Shown: in pieces, positions 1 to 10,974 of the stretch | How the letters are laid out: each line of letters begins with the position of its first letter | Position numbering within the stretch: the first letter of the stretch is position 1 | Assembly (NCBI GenBank): GCA_003049465.1 | Contig: PYSS01000225.1 | Location: 1 to 28,638, forward strand | Origin: Magnaporthiopsis rhizophila | Taxonomy: Eukaryota; Ascomycota; Sordariomycetes; Magnaporthales; Magnaporthaceae | Direction: 5' to 3' | DNA length: 28,638 nt | The notes under the pieces: generated by a model | Told to the model about the DNA's origin: nothing | Databases searched by the model: none | Seen by the model: the letters and a program-made list of their open reading frames with translations, nothing else | Position numbers and translations under genes: made by a program

Positions 1-22
1 ATATATATATATATATATATAT
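1..22. repeat. (AT)n microsatellite at the LINE1 3' end
   Basis: An uninterrupted run of AT dinucleotides at the window edge abuts the point where similarity to the second LINE copy (from 9592) begins. LINE1 reads on the minus strand, so this is the 3' side of the element. Simple repeats at the 3' end are common for non-LTR retrotransposons. LINE2 has a shorter tract, ATATATA, at the equivalent place. The tract may extend left of the window. Confidence 0.7.
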
Positions 23-2150
23 TTATTTACCCCTTTCAACTTATATAAGTTGTAAGGAGTAATTATAAATCTAGATACAAATGCGATAAAAACCGTACTT
101 TTATCGCAACAGCTGTTACAAAAAGCCGGGTAAAATGGCTCTTTTAACCTATTTACAAATCCGTTTCGTAAATAATTAAAATATAATTTATACTATTATA
201 CTTTTAAATAATAATATAAAAAATTGTAACGATCGAGGATAAGTATTCGCGGGTTTGTTTGGGGTTGCGTTTAGCAGGCTGGTGGATTGCGTGAAATGTT
301 CAGGTTGTTTTTCGGATTATACTTTCCGGATCCGGCCGGTTCGTTTCGCTTTTGCCCTTTATTTTTTGTGCGCCCCGGCTTATATCCGGCTTTTAATCCC
401 TTTTTTAATTTCCGTCCCTTTTTTTTATAATAATAATAATAATTGCAATTATTTGGCCCTGGTAAGTTTTTTTTTTGCAAATTTATAAATTTTATTAATT
501 AAAGTTGGTAATCTTTCATTTATTCGGTTTTATATATTTTTGGTTATTTTGCGTATACCTTTTATGCATATTTTATTATACCGAAATATGGTTCCTTTTT
601 TATAATTATACCCATCGGTAAAAAGCGCTGCAAAGAACGGTATTTGTAAACTGTTCCTTTTTTTAATCGAGTTAGGGTATTGCTAATTTTTTAACAAATC
701 CGCCGGTTTTTTGTCTTATATTATTGGTTTATATATAATTTAAATTAATACCTCCGATTATATTTTGCCAAATTAATATTAATAAATATAATTTTTATTT
801 TTATCTTTTTTATATTATCGATAAAGTGCAAATATATTTATTCGGTTTAAATTTAAACCTAAAAAAAGTATATATATTATTATGATTATAAAGAAGCTGG
901 TAGAAACGGTTAATGTTTTTTTTCGATAATATTAACGTTTCGAAATTAGGTTAGGCTTTTTAAAAGGTTATTATAATTTTGATATATATTTATAGCAATT
1001 TTAAGAATTTTAACGAATTTTTTTATTATCTGTAAACAGTTCGTCTGGATTTTTTTGTTTAAAATAGCTATTAAAAATATAAATTTGGGGGTTTTTAAAA
1101 TATTTTCCTATTTTTTATTATTTTGCTAATATTTTTGCAAAATTAAAGTTTTTGGCTAAAATTAGTTAAAAAATTATTATTAAAAATTTAAAGCAGGTTG
1201 CAAAATATATATTTTTAATAATTTATAACTTATTTCCTGCTATTTTGCTAAAAGTAAAGATTTTAACCTTTTATAGGCTTAGTGTAATGCTATTTTTGCC
1301 GCTATTTTTAACGGGGTGTTTATTTCGGCCGATAATATTTTGCAGCGGGTTTGTGGCAATATCCTCAATATTTTCCGTTTTGCTTATAATATTGCTATTT
1401 TCAGTATTTTATTTTTTTCCGCTTGTATTATTATTATTGTTATTGGTAATTATTTTGAAAATTATAACAAGGTTTATAACCCGTTCCAATTAGTGTTCGA
1501 CAATCTTTTTGCTGCTGCTAAAAATAATAATAAAATAAAAAGGGTAATGGTAAAAAAAAATAATAAAAAAAAGGGTAATAAAATTATCGGTAATAAGAAT
1601 TAATAAAATATTTAGCCCGTCAATTAATTGATAAATAAGGTTTTTAAAATTAATATAACTTATTTTTTGCTTGGAATTTGCATATATCTTTTATAAAATC
1701 GGGTTAAATTGCAGGGATTAACTCCCCGATTATTTTATAATACCCTTTAAATAAGTTATTTTAACTTTTTATAATTATTTATAAAATAATTTCCTTTTTT
1801 TATATTTATATACGGTACAGCTCAATATAAATCAGTCTAATATAATTTTTTATTTTGAAAAATCTATTTAATTTTGCCTAAATTTTATTAAAGGATTATA
1901 ATTATTAAAAGATTGCAGATCAAATATTTTGAAACGTTAATCCCGGTTGGGCTTTTTAATAAGGTTTTTTGGGTTTAGCTTTTCGGGGTTAAAGGGCAGT
2001 CCCTTTTTTATTTTCCTTTTAAACTTACCGTTTTGTTATAATATTCTCCTTTTTTTATTTTCCCCTTTTTTTGCTTTTTTTTGGACCATTTATTAATAAT
2101 TTTTGTTAATAGGGTATAATTTAGGATATATTCCGTTTGTAAAAATTATT
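23..2150 (-). other. LINE1 3' region, no recognised domain
   Basis: About 2.1 kb at the 3' side of LINE1, conserved with LINE2 (9592 to about 11780). It lies downstream of the ORF2 C-terminal cysteine/histidine segment. I recognise no protein domain on either strand. In LINE2 the matching interval contains a 118-codon minus-strand open frame (10618-10974) rich in K, N and I. The LINE1 counterpart is broken. It could be 3' UTR, a poorly conserved ORF, or an older element carried with the LINE. Confidence 0.6.
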
Positions 2151-5100
2151 GCATATTTTTGCCGCTTTTTTTGGTTAATTTAATATAAATATTATTATAT
2201 TTATTGTTTTTTATAACAATACTGTTTTTGTTTTTTTAATAACAGGCAGTACTTTAAAATATGGGTAACGGTTTTGAGGGTTTTGTTAAAATTGCTTATT
2301 GCATTTATTCCGAGAATTTTCTGCAAAGATAAATACCTTTTAATTTTATTTGCTTTATTTAGAGCTGGATTAAAAGGAAGTTTTTTGCTTTATAAAGGTT
2401 GCGGTAAAAAATAGGCTTTTTTTCCCTGGTTTTTTTATTTGTTTTCGCCCATTTTTTTATTTGTGCCGTTTATATTGTTTAGCAGGTTTTTTATATTTAA
2501 AAAATGACTTAATCTGGGTATTTATCGCTTATTTAGTTAATTATCTCTTTTTATTTGCGGAATTGGCATATAATTGCGGCAATAAATTTTTTTCGAGTTT
2601 CTCAGCCTTTTTTTCACTTTTTTGCAGATTTTTTTTTCGATTTTCCTGTTATTTTGCTATTTTGCAGCTTTTTTTCGAATTTGCTTATTTTTTTATTTAA
2701 TTATAAATTAATTAGTGCAACATGGGTTTTGGCTTCTAGCAATTTCTAAAATGTGCTTTTATAAGCGCCTGTTTTTTTTAAACAAGCATTTTAGATTTTT
2801 GCCCATTTTTTGGTTATTTTTTTGGGTTTTTATAAAATGCTTTTAAATTTATAATATGCTGGTATTATAAAATCTAATACCGTCCAAATTATTACTAGAA
2901 ACAGGTGTTTAGTTTTTAGCAGTATAAAGCCTTATATAGTTACCGCCAGTTATATAAAAAATAATTTTTGGTATTTTATTTTTCCTGTATTTTTCGGATA
3001 TATTAGGTCCAGTTTAGCTTCAAATCAATGCAAAATCCCAAAGTGCGGATTTTTTTTGGTATTTTTAGGCTTTACTGTTACATTTTCGAAATATAACGGT
3101 AAAATTGGTGAGGATTTTTCTTTTTTTATTAATTATATTAATTGGTATTTTTTGGGTCGAATATGGAGTTAAATTTGCCTGTTTATTTTAAATATATTTA
3201 TAACCCTTTTGCAGCCTTTTTACGGTATTAATTACATTATAATTAAAAGTAATCAAATTGGTATTATTTGCAAATTTTATAGCTATTATTTTCTTACCTT
3301 TTCCAGTTTTTTATACAGTTTTCCCGTATAAAGGATAAATAAAATTGGAGAAATTGGGGATTTTTAGGGAATTTTACAGGGTACCTGCAATATTTTTGTA
3401 CTTTTCCCATCAAAATGCAGTGCAATTTTTTATGGCTTAAAAGCTGCCTAATAATTAAATAATTTATTATAAAAATTAGTAGAAATATAGTTTATTAAAA
3501 AGTATATATATAATACTATATTAAAATTTTTGCTGATATTTAATAATAAAAACCTTATTACCGTTTTTGCATTTTATACGGTACTTATTATATTAGTTAA
3601 AAATTGCATAGCAATTTTTATTAATTTATTTTGTTTATTACCCATTTATTTGTTAAAAAAAAACTAATAGGTTTTTATGGCGTTACAAATGCGGTTTGCC
3701 AAAAAAATTTCCAGCATTTTGCTTATTATTTTTAATAGGATAATTGGTTTTTAGGCTTTTATTATTGCCGGGTTTTTGTTTGGTTTTTATAGGATAATAA
3801 TGCAATATTACCGGAATTTTGCTGGAAAATATCCGATATTTGTGCAGGTAAAATACAGTTCTGTTAAAACATTATAAAGGGCCGGGCCTATTATTAACAG
3901 GCTTTTGTTAAGGATGCCTAATAAGCCAGGGGCTTTTTATAAACCGGTATTTCGAAAAGTTATTATTATTATTTTTGCTAATACCTTCCTGCAAATATTT
4001 AAAATATTTTGGGATACCGAAAGGTTTAATTATATATTATTTATATTTATTACAAAATGCAGGAAAAAAAATTTCCGTAATGCTTTTTTTTTGCTTATTT
4101 TATTGCGGGTACCTTTTTTTCCGGTAATTTTAGGGTTGGAAAGTATAGTAAGGGCAAGGGTTAATAATTTGTTTTTTTACCCATTTTGTAATAGTCTATA
4201 TTCCTTTTGCGTTTTTCTTTTTATTTATTTCATATATTGCTATATGCTATACATATTTTATTGCGGCCTTTATTGCTACTTTTTTCATTTTTATCGATTT
4301 TTTTAATTATTATTATATATCCTCCGATTCTTTTTCATTTTTGTTCGGCTAAATGTTTGTTTCGGAATAACTGAAAGATTTTTTCAGTTTATCAACTTAT
4401 TTTGCTTTTTTTCCCTTGTCGGGTTAGGATTACTAAATTTTTAATTTCTCGATCGTTATTATTAGCTTATCAATATTGTTATCGATCATTGCTAGGTTAT
4501 TATAAAATTGCAATATAAATATAATCCGGCTTAAAGCAAGATTTTTTGCTAATTTCTTATCCATTTTTTTCAGTTCCTTTTTTTTTTATAAATAAATGGT
4601 ATAATGGGCAAATATCAAAAATAATGATTATTATCCCCGAATAATCACTGCCACCTTACCTTTATTTTTTGGGGCTTTTAATAGCTAAATTGCTTATTAC
4701 CCAAATAAAATTTATAATTATATCCTTATATTTGGGTGCTAATCGTATATGTATATTGCGGCAGGTTAATAAATATATATTCCATTCCTTTAAAAATCCT
4801 ATTAGCGTGGTTGCTTTTATATATATAAAAAAGTAAGCTTTTCCTGGATGTTTATTTATTATAGTAAAAATTAAAATTTTTATTAAAAGGCTGTAACTTT
4901 TCGGCAGGGTTATAATTAGTTTATTTAATAGGATATACCACTCCGTTAAGGATATATTTCCGGGGGTTGGTAAATATACCAACCAAATCGTGATATTTTT
5001 TTTCAGTTTCGATTATTACTTTGGACCAGTTGGGTTTTGCTTTGTATTTTATAATATATAGCATTAACTTAATATAAATTACTGCTTTTATTAAGGGTAA

Positions 5101-5296
5101 TAAAGGGGTTGGGGCTGGGGATAAGGAGAGTGCCTTATATATTTTCCCCGTATTTGGTGTTAGGAAAGGGATTTTTGGGATTTTTGGGATATTTTGTGTA
5201 TATATTAAATAATTTCTTTCCTTGCCCAGTTTGGGTATTTGGCTGTTTCCGTTTTATTTTTTGGGGGTTTTTGGGTTGCCAGGATATTAAAGTAAT
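2150..5296 (-). pseudogene. LINE1 ORF2 pseudogene: endonuclease, reverse transcriptase and C-terminal domain
   Basis: The minus-strand translation, with frame changes, shows in order: an endonuclease start resembling DILAIQEP (seen as NILATQKP, about 5270-5296); the endonuclease end STIDLTW-like motif (seen as IIINFIW, in the open frame 4982-4662); a KAPG-like reverse transcriptase start (about 3940); a KPG segment (about 3760-3776); and the catalytic FADD box mutated to FANN (3254-3274). After these come a VLGLWLDSKL-like box near 3030 and the segment aligning with KxxNxCLRxxxGAYKATP...LEAETH (about 2850-2740). A cysteine/histidine tail with ETVxHIL is near 2250. The enzyme would nick and reverse-transcribe target DNA. 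This copy cannot, because it has many stops and both catalytic aspartates are replaced by asparagine. Confidence 0.85.
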
Positions 5297-5653
5297 TGTG
5301 ATAGGTCAGGTTACGAGAGGGTCGTCTGGTGGGTGCCAAAGTGGTGTTATTTTACAAAATGGGGAGGACAAGGGTAAAAACGGGCCTTGCCTTTGAAAAG
5401 CTCAAAGCAACCCTTACATATAAAAGTTGTGGCCCAAAGAGCACCTTTTGGCTTATATAATCCGTGCTGGGCACGGATTTATAATATAACCCTTTCCTCC
5501 GCCGTATATTCTCCCTCCTCGGCCGGGCTTGGTTGTAATAATTTTATTTATTATGCTTTTTTGGGAATTATATTGGTTATTTACGGATCCTTGGTTAGGT
5601 TTATTTTTGTATTTTTCCTTTATTAATTTGCCTTTAATTTGCCCTTGGTGACA
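5297..5653 (-). repeat. Putative LTR of gypsy-2
   Basis: A block clearly richer in G+C than its surroundings starts with TGTGATAGG exactly where LINE1 homology ends. It can be read to TGACA at 5653, giving TG...CA ends. On the minus strand, just upstream, is AGAAAAAAAGG, which would do as a polypurine tract, and the block contains TATATAAG on the minus strand. No second copy lies in the window, so this is inferred from position, ends and composition only. A MITE or another relic is possible. Confidence 0.35.
5459..5479. repeat. Perfect 9-bp inverted repeat with 3-nt loop
   Basis: AATCCGTGC and GCACGGATT flank the loop TGG. It is G+C-rich against a strongly A+T-rich background and unmutated. 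TATA runs on both sides could extend the stem with one bulge. It lies inside the putative gypsy-2 LTR, near its TATA-like sequence. No poly-T follows in a way that would argue for a terminator. Confidence 0.75.
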
Positions 5654-6130
5654 TTGTTACCTTTTTTTCTGTTCCTGCTTTGTAAATTATTAGGGTTATT
5701 TTTGTACCTTTTTTTTTATGATTTGGGCGGGACTTTTTACATTACCGAACAAATTTTATATTGTTTTTTTTCTTTTTTCCCTTTTATTTGCTCCTTTTTT
5801 CAAACTTTCTCTTTTTTCCTCCTGCTTATTTTCCTGTTTATAATTTTACCTTTTTCGTTTTATTTTTTTTATGGCACTGTTTTTTTTTTCCTGCAATTAT
5901 TTAGCTTATTTTGTCCCAAATATTAATTGTGATATGGCTGTTACTGCTAAAACTTTTTGGTTTTCCCCTGAAAATTCCGGCAAGGATCTTTTTTTTTAAA
6001 CCCGGCACCTGGCTAGTAATTTCGAGGTTAAAGGCAATTTTGACGATAAAAATGCTGCAGTTTTATAATTTCTCCTAATTTTATACATTTGGTGTACAAT
6101 TATAAATTAGGTTAATATTATTTCGGGTTT
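5654..6130. other. Pyrimidine-rich stretch, no gene recognised
   Basis: This is T- and C-rich on the plus strand, especially 5700-5900. The open plus frame here (5639-5926) translates to a low-complexity F/L/S-rich peptide and is not credible as a gene. It probably belongs to the 3' internal part of gypsy-2. Confidence 0.5.
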
Positions 6131-6660
6131 TTATTTTTTGCTGATTGTAAATAATAGGTTTGTAAATTGTTTAAAGTATATTATTGCGTAATTTTTTCCG
6201 CAGATGCAATATATAACGCTTGTTATAAAAGCAAAATGATATACGAGTATTTTAATGCATTTTATATTGCTAACACTTATTTTTATTATGCTAATAAAGC
6301 ATTTAAGCTTATTATAACCGATAAAAAATATATTATTATCCTTTTGGTGCTTATTTGCCGCGGTACTAATAGTAATTCGGGCACCGGCCGGAAAAATGCT
6401 ATATTTACTTAAGTATTTTATAAGCTTTACCGTTACCGGTATTGGCAGGTATAGCTTAATAAGGCGCATTAACAATAAGCACATTATCTTTTTCTCGTTT
6501 TTTTTTGCTTTTGGGGGTAACAGTTTTGCCGCTTCCAATTTTAATTTTGCTTCTATTTTCGGAATTATACTATTAATTTTATTACGGGGTAATTATACTA
6601 ATAAAACGGCCAATTTTTTAATACTTCTGGCCAAATCCTGGTTATAATAAAAATAAGTTT
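6131..6660 (-). pseudogene. Unidentified decayed open frame in the gypsy-2 3' region
   Basis: A minus-strand frame is open for 135 codons (6538-6131) and continues upstream to about 6650 with a single stop. Its charged, leucine-rich first part contains AAKLLPPKAKKNEKK, and a hydrophobic middle contains LPIPVTVKLIKYLSKY. The rest is rich in I, K, C and Y. Most other long frames here are explained by LINE or gypsy domains or are antisense to them; this one is not. By position it lies 3' of integrase in a minus-strand gypsy element, where an extra ORF or another inserted element could sit. I do not recognise the family. Plus-strand frames 6167-6412 and 6396-6647 overlap it, so the coding strand is not certain. 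Confidence 0.4.
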
Positions 6661-7020
6661 TTTTTGTTATATTAATGGCTAATAATCGTTATAATAATAT
6701 GCTTAGCATTGCTATAACAAAATACTCCGATATTATAGTATTTTTAATTTATTTATGGAGCAAATTTATTAGCAAATTGCCAATGCTTCAATTACTTTTG
6801 CTTAAATTCCCGATCATTACTGTTTCGAATCCGGTAATATTTTAAATACGCATGATTTTTTACATTTCTTTGCACATCGGGATAAAGCTTATCTGTATTT
6901 GCCTGGTTGCCATTAAGGCTTTTTTACTTTTGCACAACCGCTGCGGTATTATTAATTTTAATAGCCTTTATAATAATAATTATATTAAATATGGTGTTTT
7001 TTGGTTTCGGTTTATCCCTA
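6661..7020. other. Decayed internal sequence, nothing recognised
   Basis: Both strands are interrupted by stops in all frames, apart from a short plus frame running into the microsatellite. No domain was recognised. It presumably belongs to gypsy-2. Confidence 0.4.
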
Positions 7021-7266
<246 letters not shown>

Positions 7267-7269
7267 AAT

Positions 7270-7759
7270 TTCTTTTTAAATAACTGGCATATGTACTATT
7301 AGGTAATTAATTGAGTTTTATTATAAGCCAGCGCGCCCTTCCTTTTTTGTTACCTGCTTTTTTTTGTATACAGTATACATTTTTGGTGCCTCCAGGCTAT
7401 TATTGGTTTTAGCATTGCCTTATTACGTTTCGAACTTATTCAACGCTTTTGTTTTTATTAATTTTTTAGGGGCTTTTATATAGGAGTATCGTGTTTTACC
7501 CATTTAATAAAGATTTGCCGCTTTGGACCGCTTTTTTGGCCCTACCCTTATTATTTTTGGCGTAAAAACCCTTTTGTATTTCCTATTTCAGGTACGTTTT
7601 TTTTATTCTTTTTAAAAAAAAATTAACACCGGTTCGGGTTTTGTATCTGTTTTTATTTATAAAGATAGGGGATCGAAAACTGCCTATTTTATAATCTTAA
7701 TATGGAATATAAAATATATCCCTCTTAATATATCCAAAATAATTATAAATAGGAAAAGA
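7270..7759. other. Region 3' of gypsy-2 integrase, no domain recognised
   Basis: This follows the integrase C-terminal box on the minus strand, where a chromodomain or proline-rich tail would often lie in chromovirus-type gypsy elements. I could not recognise a chromodomain. The strand is decayed and stop-rich. Confidence 0.4.
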
Positions 7760-8790
7760 ACCGTTATTATTTTGTACTTGGTAATAATCTAGTTTAATTT
7801 TTTACTAAGCCTATTTATTTTGATATTTTTCGGGGATAATTATATTTTGTTTCCAACCTTATACTATTCTGCTGGTTTGCAAAATTTATTTGTATCGGAC
7901 TTTTACCGTTATTACACAAATATTATTGCTGTTTTTGCCAAAGTAACGCATTTTTTAATATACCACAAATTTGGCCTTTTTTTCGCTTTTAAGGGGTGTT
8001 TTTTTTGGTTCTTTTTTTTGGGACCGGATCGATATTATATCCCAGCAAAAATTTATTTGGGTTATAGCCCGTTACGGATAAAACCTTATTATTTATTACC
8101 AACTAACAGGCGGTTATATATTTTGGCTAATTTTTCTAAGCAAATATAGTCATATATTATATAAAATATTATATTTTTTGGTTTATTTTTTTCGTGCCGA
8201 TGTTTGTTTATGGGTGAAAAAGATAAATAACAGTCATTTTATACCGATTAGGCAATGTAGCTTTATTTAAAAACTTTTTATCCAATTCTATCCGTAATTA
8301 CTGATAATTCTTTTTAAAAAAGCCGCGGAATTATTACCAGTATTTTTTTAAAATCTGCTGCGCATATTTCGAATATTATGGATATTATGGCTTTTAATTT
8401 CACATATATGGATAATTTATTAATAAGTATTATTAAATATATTAGCGCCCCATTTTTAAGTACCGGAAATCCGGTTATAAAATTGATTAATATTAGTTTT
8501 TAAAACCAATCTGGAACCGGTAAGGGTAATAATAAACCCTGTTTATATTATCGGGATAGTTATAATTTGCGGTATATATTGCAGTTTTGTACGAACTGGG
8601 CCGTATTTTTGGTTATATTATTCCAATTACAATTGCGCTGCAAAATTTTATAAATATTATGCCTTTTTACGTATTTTATTGATGGTAATACGTATTTCTT
8701 TTTACAATATAACCATGATTAAAAGTTTCCAATTCGGAAACCATAACCGGCCCTTGAATTGGAGCGTTTTATTTGCCGATAAGAAATAAT
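7760..8790 (-). pseudogene. gypsy-2 integrase pseudogene
   Basis: The minus-strand translation across frames shows a GRLWFPNW segment before the zinc-binding region (about 8760-8725), the end of the zinc finger as CNIYRK (8564-8583), then LLLPLPVP. The core motif MDFITGLP is seen as INFITGFP, with the first catalytic Asp changed to Asn (8482-8484). The second motif, ITDR, keeps its Asp (8290-8292). The HPQTDGGTER region is seen as HP-stop-TNIGTKK (8183-8222), so the catalytic Glu is Lys. The C-terminal box resembling VGDxVWLSxKNIKTxRPSKKLD is at about 7880-7770. Integrase would insert the element's cDNA. This one is dead. Confidence 0.8.
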
Positions 8791-9591
8791 TTATAATTCA
8801 TACTTTCATTTCGGTTTTTAAAAGGAACCGTTAGCATTTTTTTTCCACCCGGTATTTATAATATTGCCAGGTTATAATTTATAAACAGCTGGTTTTTTAT
8901 CGGAATATTATTTGGCTGTTGCTTTTTTTGGTTTGCCCCTTTTATTGGGCCATTTTTTGGATTTATTTGTGCCCCTGGCAGGTTATTTTTGGATTTTTTA
9001 TCCTGATTTTGTAAAATTGCCATTTCTGTGTATAATATTACACAAAACTTTTGGTTATTTCCCCTTTATTATTATTAATAGCATTAGTAAATTCGTATAA
9101 ACCAGTTTATAATAATTAAAATGGGCTTATTTTTGTTTCAAATCCGGTGCTATAAATCCTTTATTATTATTATTTTTTAATTTTAATTCGAAATTTTCTT
9201 ATTTATAAATCGAGCATTATTTTTTTTTATATTTTATTTAGAGCAGTTTTAAAATTATACCCCTGAATATTTCCGGAATAATATAAAAAATCATTATTAA
9301 TATTTGTCCATTAATATTTATTTAATATTTAATTATATATTTAATAAATACCCTTATATGTTTTAAAATTAACCCTAATATTTTTAATATATTAAAATAT
9401 ACCTATTTTATTTGCAATTTTATTGCAAAATTTTCGTTTATAATAGTGTAATAATTGCAATCCATATTAACCTATATATTAAGAAAATGATAGCTATTAA
9501 GGATTATAAAAATAATAGAGGATAAATTATTTATATTTCGTTTAATTTTTTTTTAAATTTGCTGCTTATTATTAGTTAAATATCAATCCGA
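8791..9591 (-). other. gypsy-2 upstream remnant
   Basis: The minus-strand sequence is very A+T-rich and stop-rich. The part next to integrase reads like the linker that precedes the zinc finger. The RNase H and reverse transcriptase that should follow upstream were not found before the LINE2 3' end at 9592. They have been lost, displaced by LINE2, or decayed beyond recognition. Confidence 0.4.
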
Positions 9592-10617
9592 TATATATAA
9601 ATTTATTTACTCCTTTCGATTTATATAAGCCATGGGGAATAAGTACGGATATAAATACAAATGGGATAAAAACCGTACTCCCAGCGCAACGGCTGTTACA
9701 AAAAGCCGGGTAAAAAGGTCCTTTCGACTTATTTGCAAATCCGCTTCGTATATAATTAAGGATATATTTTGCACCATTATACCTTCATATAATAATATAA
9801 GAAAAATTATAACGGTCGAGGATAGGTATCGGCAGGTTTGTTCGGGGTTGCATTTAACGGGCAGGTGGGTTGCGTAAAATATTCCGGTCGTTTTCCGGAT
9901 CGTGCTTTCCGGATCCGGCCGGCCCTGCTTTGTTTTTTCCCTTTATTTTTTCTGAGCCCCGGCTTATATCCGGCCCTTAATCCTATTTTTAATTTCCGTC
10001 CCTTTTCTTTTTTTTTATAATAATAATAATAATTGCAACCGTTTAACCCTCATAAATCCTTCCCCTTTTTGCAACTTTGTGGATTTTTTTTAATTAAAAT
10101 TGGTAATTTTTTATCCATCCGGTCCTGTATATTTCTGGTTATTTTGCGCATACACCTTATATATGCCATATTATACTGAAATATAATTCCTCCCTTATAA
10201 TTATGCCCACCAGCAAAAAGTGCCGCAAAGAACAGCATTTATAAATTATTCCTTTTTTTAATCGAATCGGGGTATCGCTAATCTTTTAATAAATTTGCCA
10301 GTTTTTTGGCCTGTACCATTTACCTGTATATAATATCCAAATCGGTAATTTTAATTGTATTTTACCAAATTAATACAAATAAGTGTGGTTTTTATTTTTA
10401 TCCTTTTTATATTATCGATAAATCATTAATATATTTATTCAATTTAAATTTAAATTTAAAAATACATATATATTATTATAATTATAAAAAAGCTGGTGCA
10501 AATCGTTAATACTCCCTTTTGATAATATTAAGGTTTTAAAATCGGATTGGGCTTTCCAAAAGGTTATTGCAATTTTAATAAATATTTGTGGCGCTTTTAA
10601 AAACCTTCACAATTTTT

Positions 10618-10974
10618 TCACGACCCGTAAACAATGTCCCTGGGTTTATTTATCCAAAACGGCCAATAAAGATATAAGTTTGGGGGTTTTTGGGATAGTT
10701 TCCTATTTTTTATTATTTTGTTAATACTTTTACAGGATTGGAGTTTTTGGCTAAAATTGGCTAAAAAAGCCATTATTAAAAATTTAAAACGGTTTGTAAA
10801 GTATATATTTCTAACAATTTGCAGCCTATTCTTTATTACCCTGCCAAAAGTAAGGATTTTAACCTTTTGCAGGTTTAATATAAAGCTATTTTTACTGTTA
10901 TTTTTAACGGGGTATTTATTTTGGTTAATAATATTTTGCGGCATGTTTATAGCAATATTCCCAATATTTTCCAT
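10618..10974 (-). pseudogene. Unidentified 118-codon frame in the LINE2 3' region
   Basis: A minus-strand open frame rich in N, K, I and Q, with a basic second half. It lies about 1 kb downstream of the recognisable ORF2 end, and the equivalent part of LINE1 (about 1000-1390) is not open. A plus-strand frame (10718-11062) overlaps it and is rich in L, F and I, as expected for an antisense shadow. No motif was recognised. It may be chance openness in a 3' UTR. Confidence 0.25.

Larger units (their letters stand above)
23..5296 (-). mobile_element. Decayed Tad1-like LINE (non-LTR retrotransposon), copy 1
   Basis: This is a 5.3-kb minus-strand element whose whole length matches a second copy at 9592-12466 plus 23344-25660. 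Read from high to low coordinates it has an endonuclease region (about 5296-4680), reverse transcriptase (about 3960-3040), the C-terminal segment typical of Tad1/I-type ORF2 (about 3030-2180) and a long 3' region. The copies differ mostly by C/T and G/A changes. Copy 1 is the more mutated near 2850-2970 and is full of stops. Similarity to copy 2 ends sharply at 5297, where a different, more G+C-rich sequence begins, so its 5' part was truncated or displaced by an insertion. The family call rests on motif order and is fairly secure. The Tad1 subclass is an inference. Confidence 0.85.

Noticed and set aside
255..488. Plus-strand frame beginning MFGVAFSRLVDCVKCSG and its counterpart at 9838-10020
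   Set aside because: Conserved only because the LINE 3' regions are repeats. It has C-rich then F-rich low-complexity sequence, different ends in the two copies, and no domain.
3905..4306. 133-codon plus-strand frame in LINE1 and the matching plus frames at 24457-25009
   Set aside because: They lie antisense to the LINE ORF2 region, are hydrophobic and low in complexity, and the minus strand has recognisable reverse-transcriptase and endonuclease motifs on either side.
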